The notes beneath the pieces are model-generated. The model saw only the letters and a list, made by a program, of their open reading frames with translations, was not told where the DNA came from and ran no database searches. From contig NZ_JAUSSF010000001.1 in NCBI RefSeq assembly GCF_030812195.1, positions 434,001 through 498,000 of the forward strand: DNA of 64,000 nucleotides, written 5' to 3'. The stretch comes from Chryseobacterium lathyri (GTDB lineage Bacteria; Bacteroidota; Bacteroidia; Flavobacteriales; Weeksellaceae). Every line of letters starts with the position of its first letter. Position 1 is the stretch's first letter. The translations under genes and the position numbers were made by a program. Below, in pieces: positions 27,555 through 35,628 of the stretch.

Positions 27555-27908
27555 TTAATACACTGGATTGAAAACAGCAATATATGCTATACAGTAAAGA
27601 ATCAGTACAACAGCCAAAAATATCAGATTAGCATTCCTGAGAATGTATTTTTTATTGATGTGCAGGATGAATGTTTCAATCAAAATACCAATAAACCATA
27701 TAATATGAAAAGCAAACATAATTATGAGGTAACCTAAAACATCCCAACCGCTGGCACTAAGAATCACCGCTGCAAAACCAATAGTTCCGGCTATAAATAT
27801 AGCAAGGCGAATAAGAATATGCTTTGCAATATTTGGCTTCTCTTCTGAAACAAATATTATATGATCATCTTCTTTGATCTCAAAAAGTTCTCTTAACTCA
27901 TTATCCAT
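27555..27908 (-). CDS. Small membrane protein, unknown
   Basis: 117 residues. A charged cytosolic N-terminus (DNELRELFEIKEDDHII) precedes three or four hydrophobic segments (about 30-50, 57-80, 93-113). I recognise no family. Its ATG overlaps the stop of the preceding gene (TAATG), so the two are translationally coupled, and both follow the serine hydrolase gene. Perhaps an accessory to that enzyme; function unknown. Confidence 0.65.
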   Translation of the reverse strand: MDNELRELFEIKEDDHIIFVSEEKPNIAKHILIRLAIFIAGTIGFAAVILSASGWDVLGYLIIMFAFHIIWFIGILIETFILHINKKYILRNANLIFLAVVLILYCIAYIAVFNPVY

Positions 27909-28099
27909 TATCGCTGTTTTTGATATAACTTAATAAAGAATGGTAATATGCCGACATAACCCAGGAGGTTTAATATACCAAAAAAACGGTATAAGTAAAT
28001 CATATTTTCCAGGTTGAAAAAGCCGATGATAATTTCGACGAAATAAGTTGTTATGATCAGGCATAAGGAAATGATGGCAATTAAAGTTACTCTTTTCAT
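27908..28099 (-). CDS. Very small membrane protein, unknown
   Basis: 63 residues with two predicted membrane helices (TLIAIISLCLIITTYFVEII and a second at about 32-57) and a basic end. No recognised family. It starts 6 nt after the serine hydrolase stop and overlaps the next gene by one base, which supports it being a real gene in a three-gene operon. Confidence 0.6.
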   Translation of the reverse strand: MKRVTLIAIISLCLIITTYFVEIIIGFFNLENMIYLYRFFGILNLLGYVGILPFFIKLYQKQR

Positions 28100-28105
28100 A
28101 TTTTA

Positions 28106-29518
28106 TTATTTTTTTATCAAATTCTCTATTTTACTGATCATATTTAAAGCGTTTGTATTTTGGGGATTCAGTTCAAGAGATTTTTTATAATTTTTTAGTG
28201 CCAGCGTATAGTTTTTAGCTGAAAAATAACCTTCACCCAAGCTGTCGAATGCATTGGAAGATTGCGGATGCTCTTTTACATTCAAATCAAAAACTTTGAT
28301 GGCTTCATCAGTTCTTGAGTTTCTCATTAAAATATAGCCAATTTCATTCAGGGTAGTTTCAAAGTCCCATGTTGGATTTTTTGCTTTAATGCTGTAATAA
28401 TTCTTTTCTGAATTCGGGTTGTCTCTTTTGGAAAACTCAGCAATAATTGATTCTTCGACTAATGAGTAAGCATCAGTTAAGTTTTTATCGATGATTGAGG
28501 CAATATGATTGACCATCTGATATTGTGCCGGAAAGAAGTTATATCCGTTTGACATTATGACAATGGCCATATTGTTATGTGGAAAAATCCGATAAGCACT
28601 TACATTTCCTCCGGAAAAGCCATAAGACTGGATATTATTCGTTTTGTTGATTTCCCAGCCGTGCGCAAAAACATCTTTTTTGTTTCCAAAATCGAAAGAT
28701 TTCCACATCATTTCTTTTGTTGCCGGATTTAAGAAGTCATTTTTGCTGAGATGGCTGCTCCATTTTAAAAATGCAGGAAGCGTAAGAGCTAGTCCGTTCG
28801 CTGAATGCGCTCTTACACCATCAACAGCTGTTGATTGTTCATATTGCTTTGTTGCCGGATTATAATTATACTTTACAATTCGATTGGGGATTTTTTCAAT
28901 AGAATTTGAAGAAAAAATGAACGAGTCTTTGCTATCATAGAATTGATTTTTCAAGATAAAATCTTCAAACGATTGCCTCGTTATTTTTTCAATAATCATC
29001 GTAAGAAGCATATAATTGGTTTGGTTATACCTGTACTCATTTCCTGTGGTAAAGTCCATTTTTTCTTTTTCCAGACGCTGAATAGCTTGAGCATTAGAAG
29101 TGTCAGCTGAAATGTCGTTAAAGGCAATGACATTTGGAATTCCTGAAGAATGAGTCAACAGATTTTTTACTTTAACATCTTGCCACTTTTTCGGTAAATC
29201 TTCGACATACTTCGAAATTTTATCTTCTAAGGATAGTTTTCCTTTTTCAATCAATTGAAAAACGGCGATGTTGGTTATTAATTTTGAAGTAGAATATATC
29301 CTGAACATCGAGCTGGCATCTACTTTTTTAGGATCTTCCAGATTGTCCATGCCATAATACTCCTGAAAAATGATTTTGTCATCTTTTATAACTCCAAGAG
29401 CTAATCCTGGAATTTCATTGCTTTTCATCACTTCTTTCACATAGCTGTCAATGACTTTTGACTGATCAGTTTGTTGTGAAAAAACAGCGGTGGAAATACT
29501 TAAAACTAATGCTGTCAA
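28106..29518 (-). CDS. Serine hydrolase (beta-lactamase/class C type) with C-terminal TPR
   Basis: 470 residues as read from a TTG at 29518. The penicillin-binding fold shows STSK (SxxK nucleophile), YNQTNY (YxN) and HGWEIN (third motif region). Residues about 360-470 form tetratricopeptide repeats (SLGEGYFSAKNYTLALKNYKKSLELNP). The start is odd: the visible signal peptide TALVLSISTAVFSQQ lacks its natural Met-Lys beginning. An ATG at 29532 encodes MKQFF but is out of frame because a T run at 29517-29523 has seven bases; eight would join them. Probable exported peptidase or esterase; first gene of an operon with two small membrane proteins. Confidence 0.8.
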   Translation of the reverse strand: MTALVLSISTAVFSQQTDQSKVIDSYVKEVMKSNEIPGLALGVIKDDKIIFQEYYGMDNLEDPKKVDASSMFRIYSTSKLITNIAVFQLIEKGKLSLEDKISKYVEDLPKKWQDVKVKNLLTHSSGIPNVIAFNDISADTSNAQAIQRLEKEKMDFTTGNEYRYNQTNYMLLTMIIEKITRQSFEDFILKNQFYDSKDSFIFSSNSIEKIPNRIVKYNYNPATKQYEQSTAVDGVRAHSANGLALTLPAFLKWSSHLSKNDFLNPATKEMMWKSFDFGNKKDVFAHGWEINKTNNIQSYGFSGGNVSAYRIFPHNNMAIVIMSNGYNFFPAQYQMVNHIASIIDKNLTDAYSLVEESIIAEFSKRDNPNSEKNYYSIKAKNPTWDFETTLNEIGYILMRNSRTDEAIKVFDLNVKEHPQSSNAFDSLGEGYFSAKNYTLALKNYKKSLELNPQNTNALNMISKIENLIKK

Positions 29519-29599
29519 AAAAATTGCTTCATATGTTGAGATAGGGTTGATATTTTATTTGAGATTATTCTGTTTCATGGCTAAATTTCGTATCCGGAT

Positions 29600-29607
29600 C
29601 AAATGTA
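29600..29607 (-). promoter_or_regulatory. Candidate -7 box for the serine hydrolase operon
   Basis: On the minus strand TACATTTG fits TAnnTTTG, 68 nt before the ATG at 29532. No convincing -33 element. Confidence 0.4.
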
Positions 29608-29626
29608 CAGATAATCTTTTAATAAG

Positions 29627-29653
29627 AAAACCTCCGAAAAATTCGGAGGTTTT
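29627..29653 (-). terminator. Terminator after the E2 gene
   Basis: AAAACCTCCGAA and TTCGGAGGTTTT form a perfect 12-bp hairpin (29627-29653), 73 nt after the stop at 29726 on the minus strand, with Ts after it. Confidence 0.85.
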
Positions 29654-29725
29654 GTATTTTTAAAATGTTTTGACAAGCTTAAAACAGCCTTTGGAAAAAG
29701 GTGTCACTTATCCAGTCATCATTGA

Positions 29726-31042
29726 TTAAATTTCCGTATTCAGATCCCAGTTCTGAAGATAATCGTGAACATGCTTCAGCATCATTCCGCCTAAAGATCC
29801 GTCTACTACTCTGTGGTCATAAGAGTGAGACATGAACATCAGCTGACGGATAGCAATCACATCACCATCTTTAGTTTCAAGAACTGCCGGTTTTTTAACG
29901 ATTGCTCCAATCGCTAAAATAGCTACCTGAGGCTGAGGAATGATAGGCGTACCCATAAGGTTTCCGAAACTTCCTACATTAGAAATAGTATAAGTTGCTC
30001 CCTGAGTGTCTTCAGGTCTTAATTTTTTATTTCTCGCTCTGTAAGCCAAGTCGTTGATCGCTTTTGCCAAACCTGAAAGTGACAGCTGATCAGCGTTTTT
30101 AATAACAGGAACGATAAGGTTTCCGTCTGGCAGGGCAGTAGCCATACCGATATTGATATTTTTCTTTTTAATGATATTTTCACCGTTGATAGAAACGTTG
30201 ATCATTGGGAAATCCTGGATGGCCTTCACTACAGCTTTCACGAAAATCGGCATGAAAGTCAGTTTTTCTCCTTCACGTTTCTCGAAAATATCTTTATGCT
30301 TGTTTCTCCATTTTACAACATTGGTAACGTCTGTTTCGATGAAAGAAGTAACATGGGGAGCAATCTGTTTTGCTTTTACCATGTTTTCAGCAATGATCTT
30401 TCTCATTCTGTCCATTGGAATGATTTCGTCACCTGCTGCTACAGGAACAGTAGAAACCGGAGCTGAAGCCGGAGTTTTTGTTGTTGCCGGAGCTGCTGCT
30501 TGTGCAGAAACAGCTTGCTGGGCCGGTTGGTTTCCTCTGTTGGAAACGTAGGCTAATATATCTTCTTTTGTGATTCTTCCTTCTAAACCGCTTCCTTTAA
30601 TCGTTTTAAGCTCAGATTCAGAAATATTTTCCTGCTGTGCGATTGATTTTACAAGTGGTGAAAGGTAAAGATCTCCTGAGAATTCTACATTTGAAGGTGC
30701 AGCCTGTAATGGCTCTTCAATAGTTTTTAATGTTTCTGTATCCGGAGTGGATGCCGGAGTTTCTGTTTTTACTTCTTCTGAAGCTGTCTTTCCGCCTTCT
30801 CCTTCAATTTCTAAAATGGCAATGGCCTCACCAACTTTAGCAACCTCGTCCTTCTGTTTCAGGATCTTTACAATTTTCCCCGAAACTGGTGTCGGAACGT
30901 CTGAATCTACTTTATCTGTTGCAATTTCAACTACGGAATCATCCTCCTTTACATTATCACCTTCATTGAATAACCAAGTGATAATTGTCGCTTCCATAAC
31001 ACCTTCTCCCATGGAAGGAAGCAATAATTTGTATTCTGCCAT
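29726..31042 (-). CDS. 2-oxoacid dehydrogenase E2 (branched-chain type acyltransferase)
   Basis: 438 residues. Lipoyl domain with Lys44 in IATDKVDSDVP, then a long linker, a peripheral subunit-binding domain (YLSPLVKSIAQQENI...GLEGRITKED), an Ala/Thr/Pro linker, and the catalytic domain with HSYDHRVVDG. The lipoyl sequence LLPSMGEGVMEATI resembles branched-chain 2-oxoacid dehydrogenase E2 of Bacteroidota more than pyruvate or 2-oxoglutarate E2, but this cannot be settled by eye. It stands alone; E1 and E3 are not next to it. Confidence 0.88.
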   Translation of the reverse strand: MAEYKLLLPSMGEGVMEATIITWLFNEGDNVKEDDSVVEIATDKVDSDVPTPVSGKIVKILKQKDEVAKVGEAIAILEIEGEGGKTASEEVKTETPASTPDTETLKTIEEPLQAAPSNVEFSGDLYLSPLVKSIAQQENISESELKTIKGSGLEGRITKEDILAYVSNRGNQPAQQAVSAQAAAPATTKTPASAPVSTVPVAAGDEIIPMDRMRKIIAENMVKAKQIAPHVTSFIETDVTNVVKWRNKHKDIFEKREGEKLTFMPIFVKAVVKAIQDFPMINVSINGENIIKKKNINIGMATALPDGNLIVPVIKNADQLSLSGLAKAINDLAYRARNKKLRPEDTQGATYTISNVGSFGNLMGTPIIPQPQVAILAIGAIVKKPAVLETKDGDVIAIRQLMFMSHSYDHRVVDGSLGGMMLKHVHDYLQNWDLNTEI

Positions 31043-31062
31043 TTTTAATTTTTAGATTTTGA

Positions 31063-31070
31063 CAAATATA
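31063..31070 (-). promoter_or_regulatory. Candidate -7 box for the E2 gene
   Basis: On the minus strand TATATTTG, an exact TAnnTTTG, 20 nt before the start codon. The -33 region is unclear. Confidence 0.5.
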
Positions 31071-31105
31071 TAAAAAAAATCGGTTTTTTTATGAAATATA
31101 TAATC

Positions 31106-31933
31106 TTAGACAAATTCAACGTAGATATTCTCGCCTACATTGAGTCCAAACAGGCTTTTGGCCCCGTTTTTTTTACTTCCTTTATAGATGGTAAGCTCCA
31201 GAAGCTGACTGTCATTGAAGATTGCCGCTGACTGTCCGTGGAATTCAGTTTCCCTTTCCCAGTCGGAAACCACTTCCGTATGGCTGGAATATACTCTTGA
31301 AAGTGTTAAATTTCTGAATTTAATAGTAAAACCTTCATTTCCTTTACCGGTGCTTTCAAAAAAATCTTTACTGATATTTGAGATTATATTTCCGAAATTA
31401 TCAATATAAGTTACCTCCCCGATAATCATTTTTTCAGATTCATTGAAGACAGGCTTAGGGAAAAGAAGTTCTTTGGCCGAATCTATTTTCCGGCCTATTA
31501 CTTCTGGAAGTCCACCGTTTGCTAAATGGACTGCTGCAGGTACAAAAACATCAGTGGAAGTGAAGTTCACCACGTCGTCGAAGCGGTTGTTCAGAGTGAT
31601 TTCATATATTGCCTCCGGCTTTATGTCAAAAAAGATAAGGCTTAAAAGCCCGTTGTCAGCCGCTAAAAAGTAGGAACCATCTGCTTTATACAGGATGTTT
31701 TTCCTTGATCTGTTGTAAAAACTGTCTACGGAAAGAATATGAATGGTTCCTTTAGGGAAATATTTATAGGCATTACGTATGATGTACGATGTCTGTATAA
31801 GGTTGAAAGCCTGGATATCGTGGGTTATATCAACAATATTAACCTTAGAATTTAACGACAGGATTTTGCCTTTTACAGCTGCAACTCTGTAATCTAAATT
31901 TCCGAAATCCGAAGTAAGGGTAATAATTGACAT
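31106..31933 (-). CDS. SAM hydrolase (SAM hydroxide adenosyltransferase, DUF62)
   Basis: 275 residues, normal for the DUF62 family. The N-terminal domain has the hallmark IITLTSDFGNLDYRVAAVKG and VDITHDI with conserved Asp residues at the SAM site; ILSVDSFYN and FLAADNGLLSLIF follow. The C-terminal beta-barrel has IGEVTYIDNFGNIISNI. The family hydrolyses S-adenosylmethionine to adenosine and methionine; fluorinases are related. It is divergent from phoH with back-to-back promoters. Confidence 0.9.
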   Translation of the reverse strand: MSIITLTSDFGNLDYRVAAVKGKILSLNSKVNIVDITHDIQAFNLIQTSYIIRNAYKYFPKGTIHILSVDSFYNRSRKNILYKADGSYFLAADNGLLSLIFFDIKPEAIYEITLNNRFDDVVNFTSTDVFVPAAVHLANGGLPEVIGRKIDSAKELLFPKPVFNESEKMIIGEVTYIDNFGNIISNISKDFFESTGKGNEGFTIKFRNLTLSRVYSSHTEVVSDWERETEFHGQSAAIFNDSQLLELTIYKGSKKNGAKSLFGLNVGENIYVEFV

Positions 31934-31964
31934 GAATCGTTGATAGAATAAATGGTGTTTACTG

Positions 31965-31996
31965 CAAAGTTATTTAAAATAAAAAGAAAGCCCCAA
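31965..31996 (-). promoter_or_regulatory. Promoter of the SAM hydrolase gene
   Basis: On the minus strand: TTG (31994-31996), 21-nt spacer, TAACTTTG (31965-31972). It nearly abuts the divergent phoH promoter. Confidence 0.65.
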
Positions 31997-32000
31997 AAGA

Positions 32001-32027
32001 TTGTAGAAAAGAATTGATCTAAATTTG
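32001..32027 (+). promoter_or_regulatory. Promoter of phoH
   Basis: TTG (32001-32003), 16-nt spacer, TAAATTTG (32020-32027). The spacer is at the short end of the usual range. Confidence 0.55.
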
Positions 32028-32071
32028 AAAAAAAGCTTTAATTTTAAAATCTAATAAAAATAAAATACTGC

Positions 32072-33028
32072 ATGTTTGAATTAACATATGATTTGGAAGA
32101 CATCGATGTAAAATCCTTCTATGGCGTTAATAACCAATATTTCAACTTATTAAAATCAAGCTTTCCTACGCTTAAGATTACTGGAAGAGATCATTTTATC
32201 TTTGCAATGGGCAATCAGGAGGCTTTAGATATACTTAGAAAAAAACTGGACGATATTGTAAAATTTATCTCTGAAAATAATTCTATCGCTTTAAAAGACG
32301 TTGAAAATGTCCTGAATATCAAAGACGAGAATGAAAAACAGCTGATTTTCGATCAGGATATTATTGTAAAGGGAGTCAATGGTAAGATCATCAAAGCTAA
32401 AACTACTAATCTTAAGAAACTGGTAAAAGAAACCGAGAAAAAAGATATGGTTTTTGCCATCGGGCCTGCGGGAACCGGAAAAACGTATACGAGTGTAGCG
32501 TTGGCAGCGAGAGCTTTAAGAGATAAGGAAGTGAAAAGAATTGTACTGACGAGACCTGCCGTAGAAGCAGGGGAGAGTCTTGGATTTTTGCCAGGTGACC
32601 TTAAAGAAAAGCTGGATCCGTACTTACAGCCTTTATATGATGCACTTAGAGATATGATTCCTCATGAAAAACTGGAGGGATTTATGGAGAAGAAAGTTAT
32701 TGAAGTCGCTCCGTTGGCCTTTATGAGAGGACGTACGCTGGATGATGCCTTTGTAATTCTGGATGAAGCCCAGAATACAACCCATGCCCAAATGAAGATG
32801 TTTCTGACAAGAATGGGAATGAATGCCAAGTTCATCATCACCGGAGATCCAACCCAGATCGATTTGCCGCCGAAACAGCAATCCGGACTGAAGGAAGCGA
32901 TGAGAATTCTTAGAGACGTTAAAGAAATCGGTTTTGTACACCTTACTGAAGAAGATGTTGTAAGACATCCTGTTGTGAAAAAGATCATTCTGGCATACAA
33001 TGAAGAGGACAAAAGACTGAAAGATTAA
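32072..33028 (+). CDS. PhoH-family ATPase (PhoH-like / YbeZ)
   Basis: 318 residues. An N-terminal KH-like segment (about 1-75) precedes the ATPase. Walker A is GPAGTGKT at 131-138, Walker B is VILDEAQNTT, and IITGDPTQIDLP is the sensor region, all typical of PhoH. In other bacteria such proteins work with the endoribonuclease YbeY in rRNA maturation and RNA decay. Single-gene unit with its own promoter, divergent from the SAM hydrolase gene. Confidence 0.93.
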   Translation: MFELTYDLEDIDVKSFYGVNNQYFNLLKSSFPTLKITGRDHFIFAMGNQEALDILRKKLDDIVKFISENNSIALKDVENVLNIKDENEKQLIFDQDIIVKGVNGKIIKAKTTNLKKLVKETEKKDMVFAIGPAGTGKTYTSVALAARALRDKEVKRIVLTRPAVEAGESLGFLPGDLKEKLDPYLQPLYDALRDMIPHEKLEGFMEKKVIEVAPLAFMRGRTLDDAFVILDEAQNTTHAQMKMFLTRMGMNAKFIITGDPTQIDLPPKQQSGLKEAMRILRDVKEIGFVHLTEEDVVRHPVVKKIILAYNEEDKRLKD

Positions 33029-33100
33029 ATTGAGAGCTGCTTGAATCTAATGATTTTAGATTTGGTATTAATTGTTTGTGAATATATTTTTTGCCACTGT

Positions 33101-33130
33101 TTGGTGTTTTTAAAAAAAAGCCTAGTTTTG
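33101..33130 (+). promoter_or_regulatory. Promoter of the first beta-barrel gene
   Basis: TTG (33101-33103), 19-nt spacer, TAGTTTTG (33123-33130). It lies 21 nt before the ATG at 33152 and shows that the in-frame upstream TTG at 33041 is not the start. Confidence 0.8.
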
Positions 33131-33151
33131 TGGCCGACTAAAAAAATAATC

Positions 33152-33814
33152 ATGAAAAAATTTTTACTTATTGCAGCAGCAGCTGTAGTAAGCGCTAATG
33201 TAAGCGCTCAAGAAACAAGATTCGGTGTTAAAGCCGGTTATTCAATGTCCACAATTAAGGTTGATGAGCAAATGGATGATCTGGAAGCCAGAAATACGGA
33301 TCCTAGTCACACATTTTATGTAGGAGCTTTGGTTGAGCATAAAATAAGTGATAAATTCGGTTTGCAGGGAGAGGTATTATATTCTCCGCTTGGAGGGAAA
33401 GAAGACTACAATGCAAGCCAGGATGATATTTATTTCAGAGAAAAAACAAAACTTACTTTCGGAACTTTATTAATTCCTGTTTCTGCTAAATACTTCATAA
33501 CTGAAGGTTTATCAGTTTCTGCGGGGGCAAGTTTTGGAATCATTCTTTCTGCCAAGCAAAAAACTGTTATTGATGCGGGGATAGGAATTCCTGGCCTAGA
33601 GCTTGAAGGTGATGATGAAGTTGATATTAAGGATGACGTAAATAAGCTGAATATTGCTCCTTTCATCGGTGCTGAATATATGCTTGAAAACGGATTGTTC
33701 TTTGACGCAAGATACAACATGGGTGTTTCCAATTTAGTAAAAGAAGATAATGCAGGGAAAATGACAAACAGCTTCTTACAAGTAGGTGTTGGTTTCAAAT
33801 TCGGTGGAAACTAA
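33152..33814 (+). CDS. PorT-like outer-membrane beta-barrel protein 1
   Basis: 220 residues from the ATG at 33152. The signal peptide (KKFLLIAAAAVVSANVSAQ) ends at AQ near residue 20. The remainder alternates in beta-barrel fashion: FGVKAGYSMST, FYVGALVEHKISDKFGLQGE, FIGAEYMLENGLFFDARYN, and an aromatic-poor end GVGFKFGGN. It is clearly related to the fourth barrel gene of this group (35629-36282), sharing FGVKAGY, GALVEHK, LQGEV and FDARY motifs. Probable outer-membrane protein; function unknown. Confidence 0.82.
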   Translation: MKKFLLIAAAAVVSANVSAQETRFGVKAGYSMSTIKVDEQMDDLEARNTDPSHTFYVGALVEHKISDKFGLQGEVLYSPLGGKEDYNASQDDIYFREKTKLTFGTLLIPVSAKYFITEGLSVSAGASFGIILSAKQKTVIDAGIGIPGLELEGDDEVDIKDDVNKLNIAPFIGAEYMLENGLFFDARYNMGVSNLVKEDNAGKMTNSFLQVGVGFKFGGN

Positions 33815-33839
33815 TTCTTTATAACTGAATACAAAATAT

Positions 33840-33868
33840 AGCGGGACAGAATTTTGTCCCGCTTTTTT
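33840..33868 (+). terminator. Terminator after beta-barrel gene 1
   Basis: GCGGGACA (33841-33848) pairs with TGTCCCGC (33855-33862), followed by a T run. Confidence 0.9.
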
Positions 33869-33922
33869 ATTGTTATCATGAATGAATGTTGTTAATTTTA
33901 TGTTAACAATGAAAATATTTAG

Positions 33923-33930
33923 TAATTTTG
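33923..33930 (+). promoter_or_regulatory. Candidate -7 box for beta-barrel gene 2
   Basis: TAATTTTG fits TAnnTTTG, 25 nt before the ATG at 33956. A TTA rather than TTG lies upstream. Confidence 0.55.
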
Positions 33931-33955
33931 CAGCATCAATCAAACTATTTAAAAA

Positions 33956-34453
33956 ATGAAAAAACTATTTTTACTAGGTGCTTTTGCACTGCTGGGCGGT
34001 GCTGCACAGGCGCAGGAAGGTTTTAAGCTGGGAGGCCACATCGGTATTCCGGTAGGTGATGCCGGCGATGCTTCTTCATTTACATTAGGAGTGGACGCTG
34101 CTTATATGTGGAACATTACAAAAGGACTTGACCTAGGGGTTACCACAGGATATTCTCATTTCTTTGGAAAAGACAACTTTGATGATTTCGGATTTATTCC
34201 TGTAGCGGTTTCCGGAAAATACAAATTCTCAGGAGCACCTATCTTTGTAGGATTAGATCTTGGATACGGAATTTCTACAAAAGATGGAGTAGACGGAGGA
34301 TTCTACGCACAGCCTAAATTTGGATATCAGATGTCTACAGGTGAGCTTTATTTAGGATATCAGACGATAAGCAACAAACGTGATTACGGATGGTATACAG
34401 CCAACTGGAATGTAGGTGCTGTTAATATTGGATACAACTTCTTCCTTAAATAA
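33956..34453 (+). CDS. Outer-membrane beta-barrel protein 2
   Basis: 165 residues. Signal peptide KKLFLLGAFALLGGAAQAQ with cleavage after AQ, then a short barrel with Gly/aromatic-rich strands (FKLGGHIGIPVGDAG, GVTTGYSHFF, FVGLDLGYGIS, FYAQPKFGYQMS) ending in GYNFFLK with a terminal aromatic pattern common to barrels. About eight strands would fit. It differs from barrels 1 and 4. Function unknown. Confidence 0.8.
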   Translation: MKKLFLLGAFALLGGAAQAQEGFKLGGHIGIPVGDAGDASSFTLGVDAAYMWNITKGLDLGVTTGYSHFFGKDNFDDFGFIPVAVSGKYKFSGAPIFVGLDLGYGISTKDGVDGGFYAQPKFGYQMSTGELYLGYQTISNKRDYGWYTANWNVGAVNIGYNFFLK

Positions 34454-34478
34454 AGGAACGTTAAGAATAACAGATTAG

Positions 34479-34504
34479 ACTCCGGCTTATGGCTGGAGTT
34501 TTTT
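34479..34504 (+). terminator. Terminator after beta-barrel gene 2
   Basis: ACTCCGGC pairs with GCTGGAGT (one G-T wobble) over 34479-34499, followed by Ts. Confidence 0.7.
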
Positions 34505-34841
34505 ATGAATACTATTAATATCTTATATAATTACCTCTGTTCGATGATTGAAATGATATATTTTATAATAAAGGTTAACTTTTAAAACTAATATCTTAAA
34601 AATTAACATTTTAGAGCTATGTTTATTATGATAATTTCAAATATTAAAAGATTTATAGAAAAATGATAAATTTTAAAAAGTAAATATATTTCGCTGTTAT
34701 TGAAAAATTGTAATTTTTTTATTCTAAATATTGTGAAAAAATCAAAACCTTATAATGAATATGCTTTATTTTCGGAAAACACCAATATTTATCGATGATA
34801 TTAATCACGTTAACAAATTTTAATATTAGCGGAAGCCACTG
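34505..34841. other. AT-rich gene-free stretch
   Basis: About 340 bases of very AT-rich sequence between two beta-barrel genes, the longest gene-free stretch in the window. I see no ORF with coding character, no tRNA and no long hairpin. Only the -7 box of the next gene follows at its right edge. A long regulatory leader or small RNA is possible but not shown. Confidence 0.5.
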
Positions 34842-34849
34842 TAAATTTG
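34842..34849 (+). promoter_or_regulatory. Candidate -7 box for beta-barrel gene 3
   Basis: TAAATTTG, exact TAnnTTTG, 29 nt before the ATG at 34879. No TTG at the right distance. Confidence 0.5.
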
Positions 34850-34878
34850 CTCTCAGAAAGTATTAAAATTTTTTAAAA

Positions 34879-35541
34879 ATGAAAAAATTATTATTAGCGG
34901 GTGCTGTTGCACTTTTCGGTTTATCTAATGCACAGATTGCAAAAGGAACTGCATATATTTCAGGACAAGTTGGTTATTCTCAGGAAGAAAACAACAACAA
35001 CGATACTAAAGTAGAAAGCTTCAGAATCGTTCCAACTGCAGGTTACTTTGTTGGTACTAACCTTGCTGTAGGTTTAGGAGTAGGTTATGTAAATGATAAA
35101 GTTACTAAAACTACAACTGGATCAGTTCCAGGAGGAAGCTTTGTTTCTGAAACTAAAGGTACTCAATCTGCGTTTGTTGTTGCTCCTTTCGTAAGAAAAT
35201 ACTGGACTTTAGCTGACAAATTATATATCTTCGGTCAATTAGAAGTTCCAATGGAGTTTGGACAATTTAAAGACGAAGCTACTACTACAGCTACTATCGG
35301 ATCAACTACAAACACTACATCTACTTCTGATAAAGCTAACTACACTTCAATCGGTGTTAACGTTAAGCCAGGTTTAGATTATTTCTTAAACAAAAACTGG
35401 TCTATTGAAGCTACTATCGGTGAATTTGGATACAATACTTCTAAATTAGACGTTGATGGTGCTAAGAGCGTAAACAACTACAAGTTCGGTTTGAATTTAT
35501 CATCTGTAACTTTCGGAGTTAAATATGTTTTTGCTAAATAA
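34879..35541 (+). CDS. Outer-membrane beta-barrel protein 3
   Basis: 220 residues. Signal peptide KKLLLAGAVALFGLSNAQ, then a barrel with porin-like strands (AYISGQVGYSQEE, RIVPTAGYFVGTNLAVGLGVGY, FVVAPFVRKYW) ending FGVKYVFAK, with Phe/Lys at the end. A Ser/Thr-rich extracellular-type loop lies at about 135-153. Codon choice is biased toward a few A/T-ending codons, suggesting high expression. Function unknown. Confidence 0.82.
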   Translation: MKKLLLAGAVALFGLSNAQIAKGTAYISGQVGYSQEENNNNDTKVESFRIVPTAGYFVGTNLAVGLGVGYVNDKVTKTTTGSVPGGSFVSETKGTQSAFVVAPFVRKYWTLADKLYIFGQLEVPMEFGQFKDEATTTATIGSTTNTTSTSDKANYTSIGVNVKPGLDYFLNKNWSIEATIGEFGYNTSKLDVDGAKSVNNYKFGLNLSSVTFGVKYVFAK

Positions 35542-35565
35542 TTAGTAAACCATTTATAAAAATAG

Positions 35566-35595
35566 AAGCCCTAAGATGTATTTTAGGGCTTTTTT
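35566..35595 (+). terminator. Terminator after beta-barrel gene 3
   Basis: AAGCCCTAA (35566-35574) pairs perfectly with TTAGGGCTT (35583-35591), then a T run. Confidence 0.9.
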
Positions 35596-35628
35596 ATCTT
35601 TAAAAACAAAATTCTATTAATAATAATC

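Noticed and set aside
33041..33151. Longer N-terminal reading of beta-barrel protein 1 from a TTG
   Set aside because: It would pass through an exact promoter; the ATG at 33152 begins a normal signal peptide.
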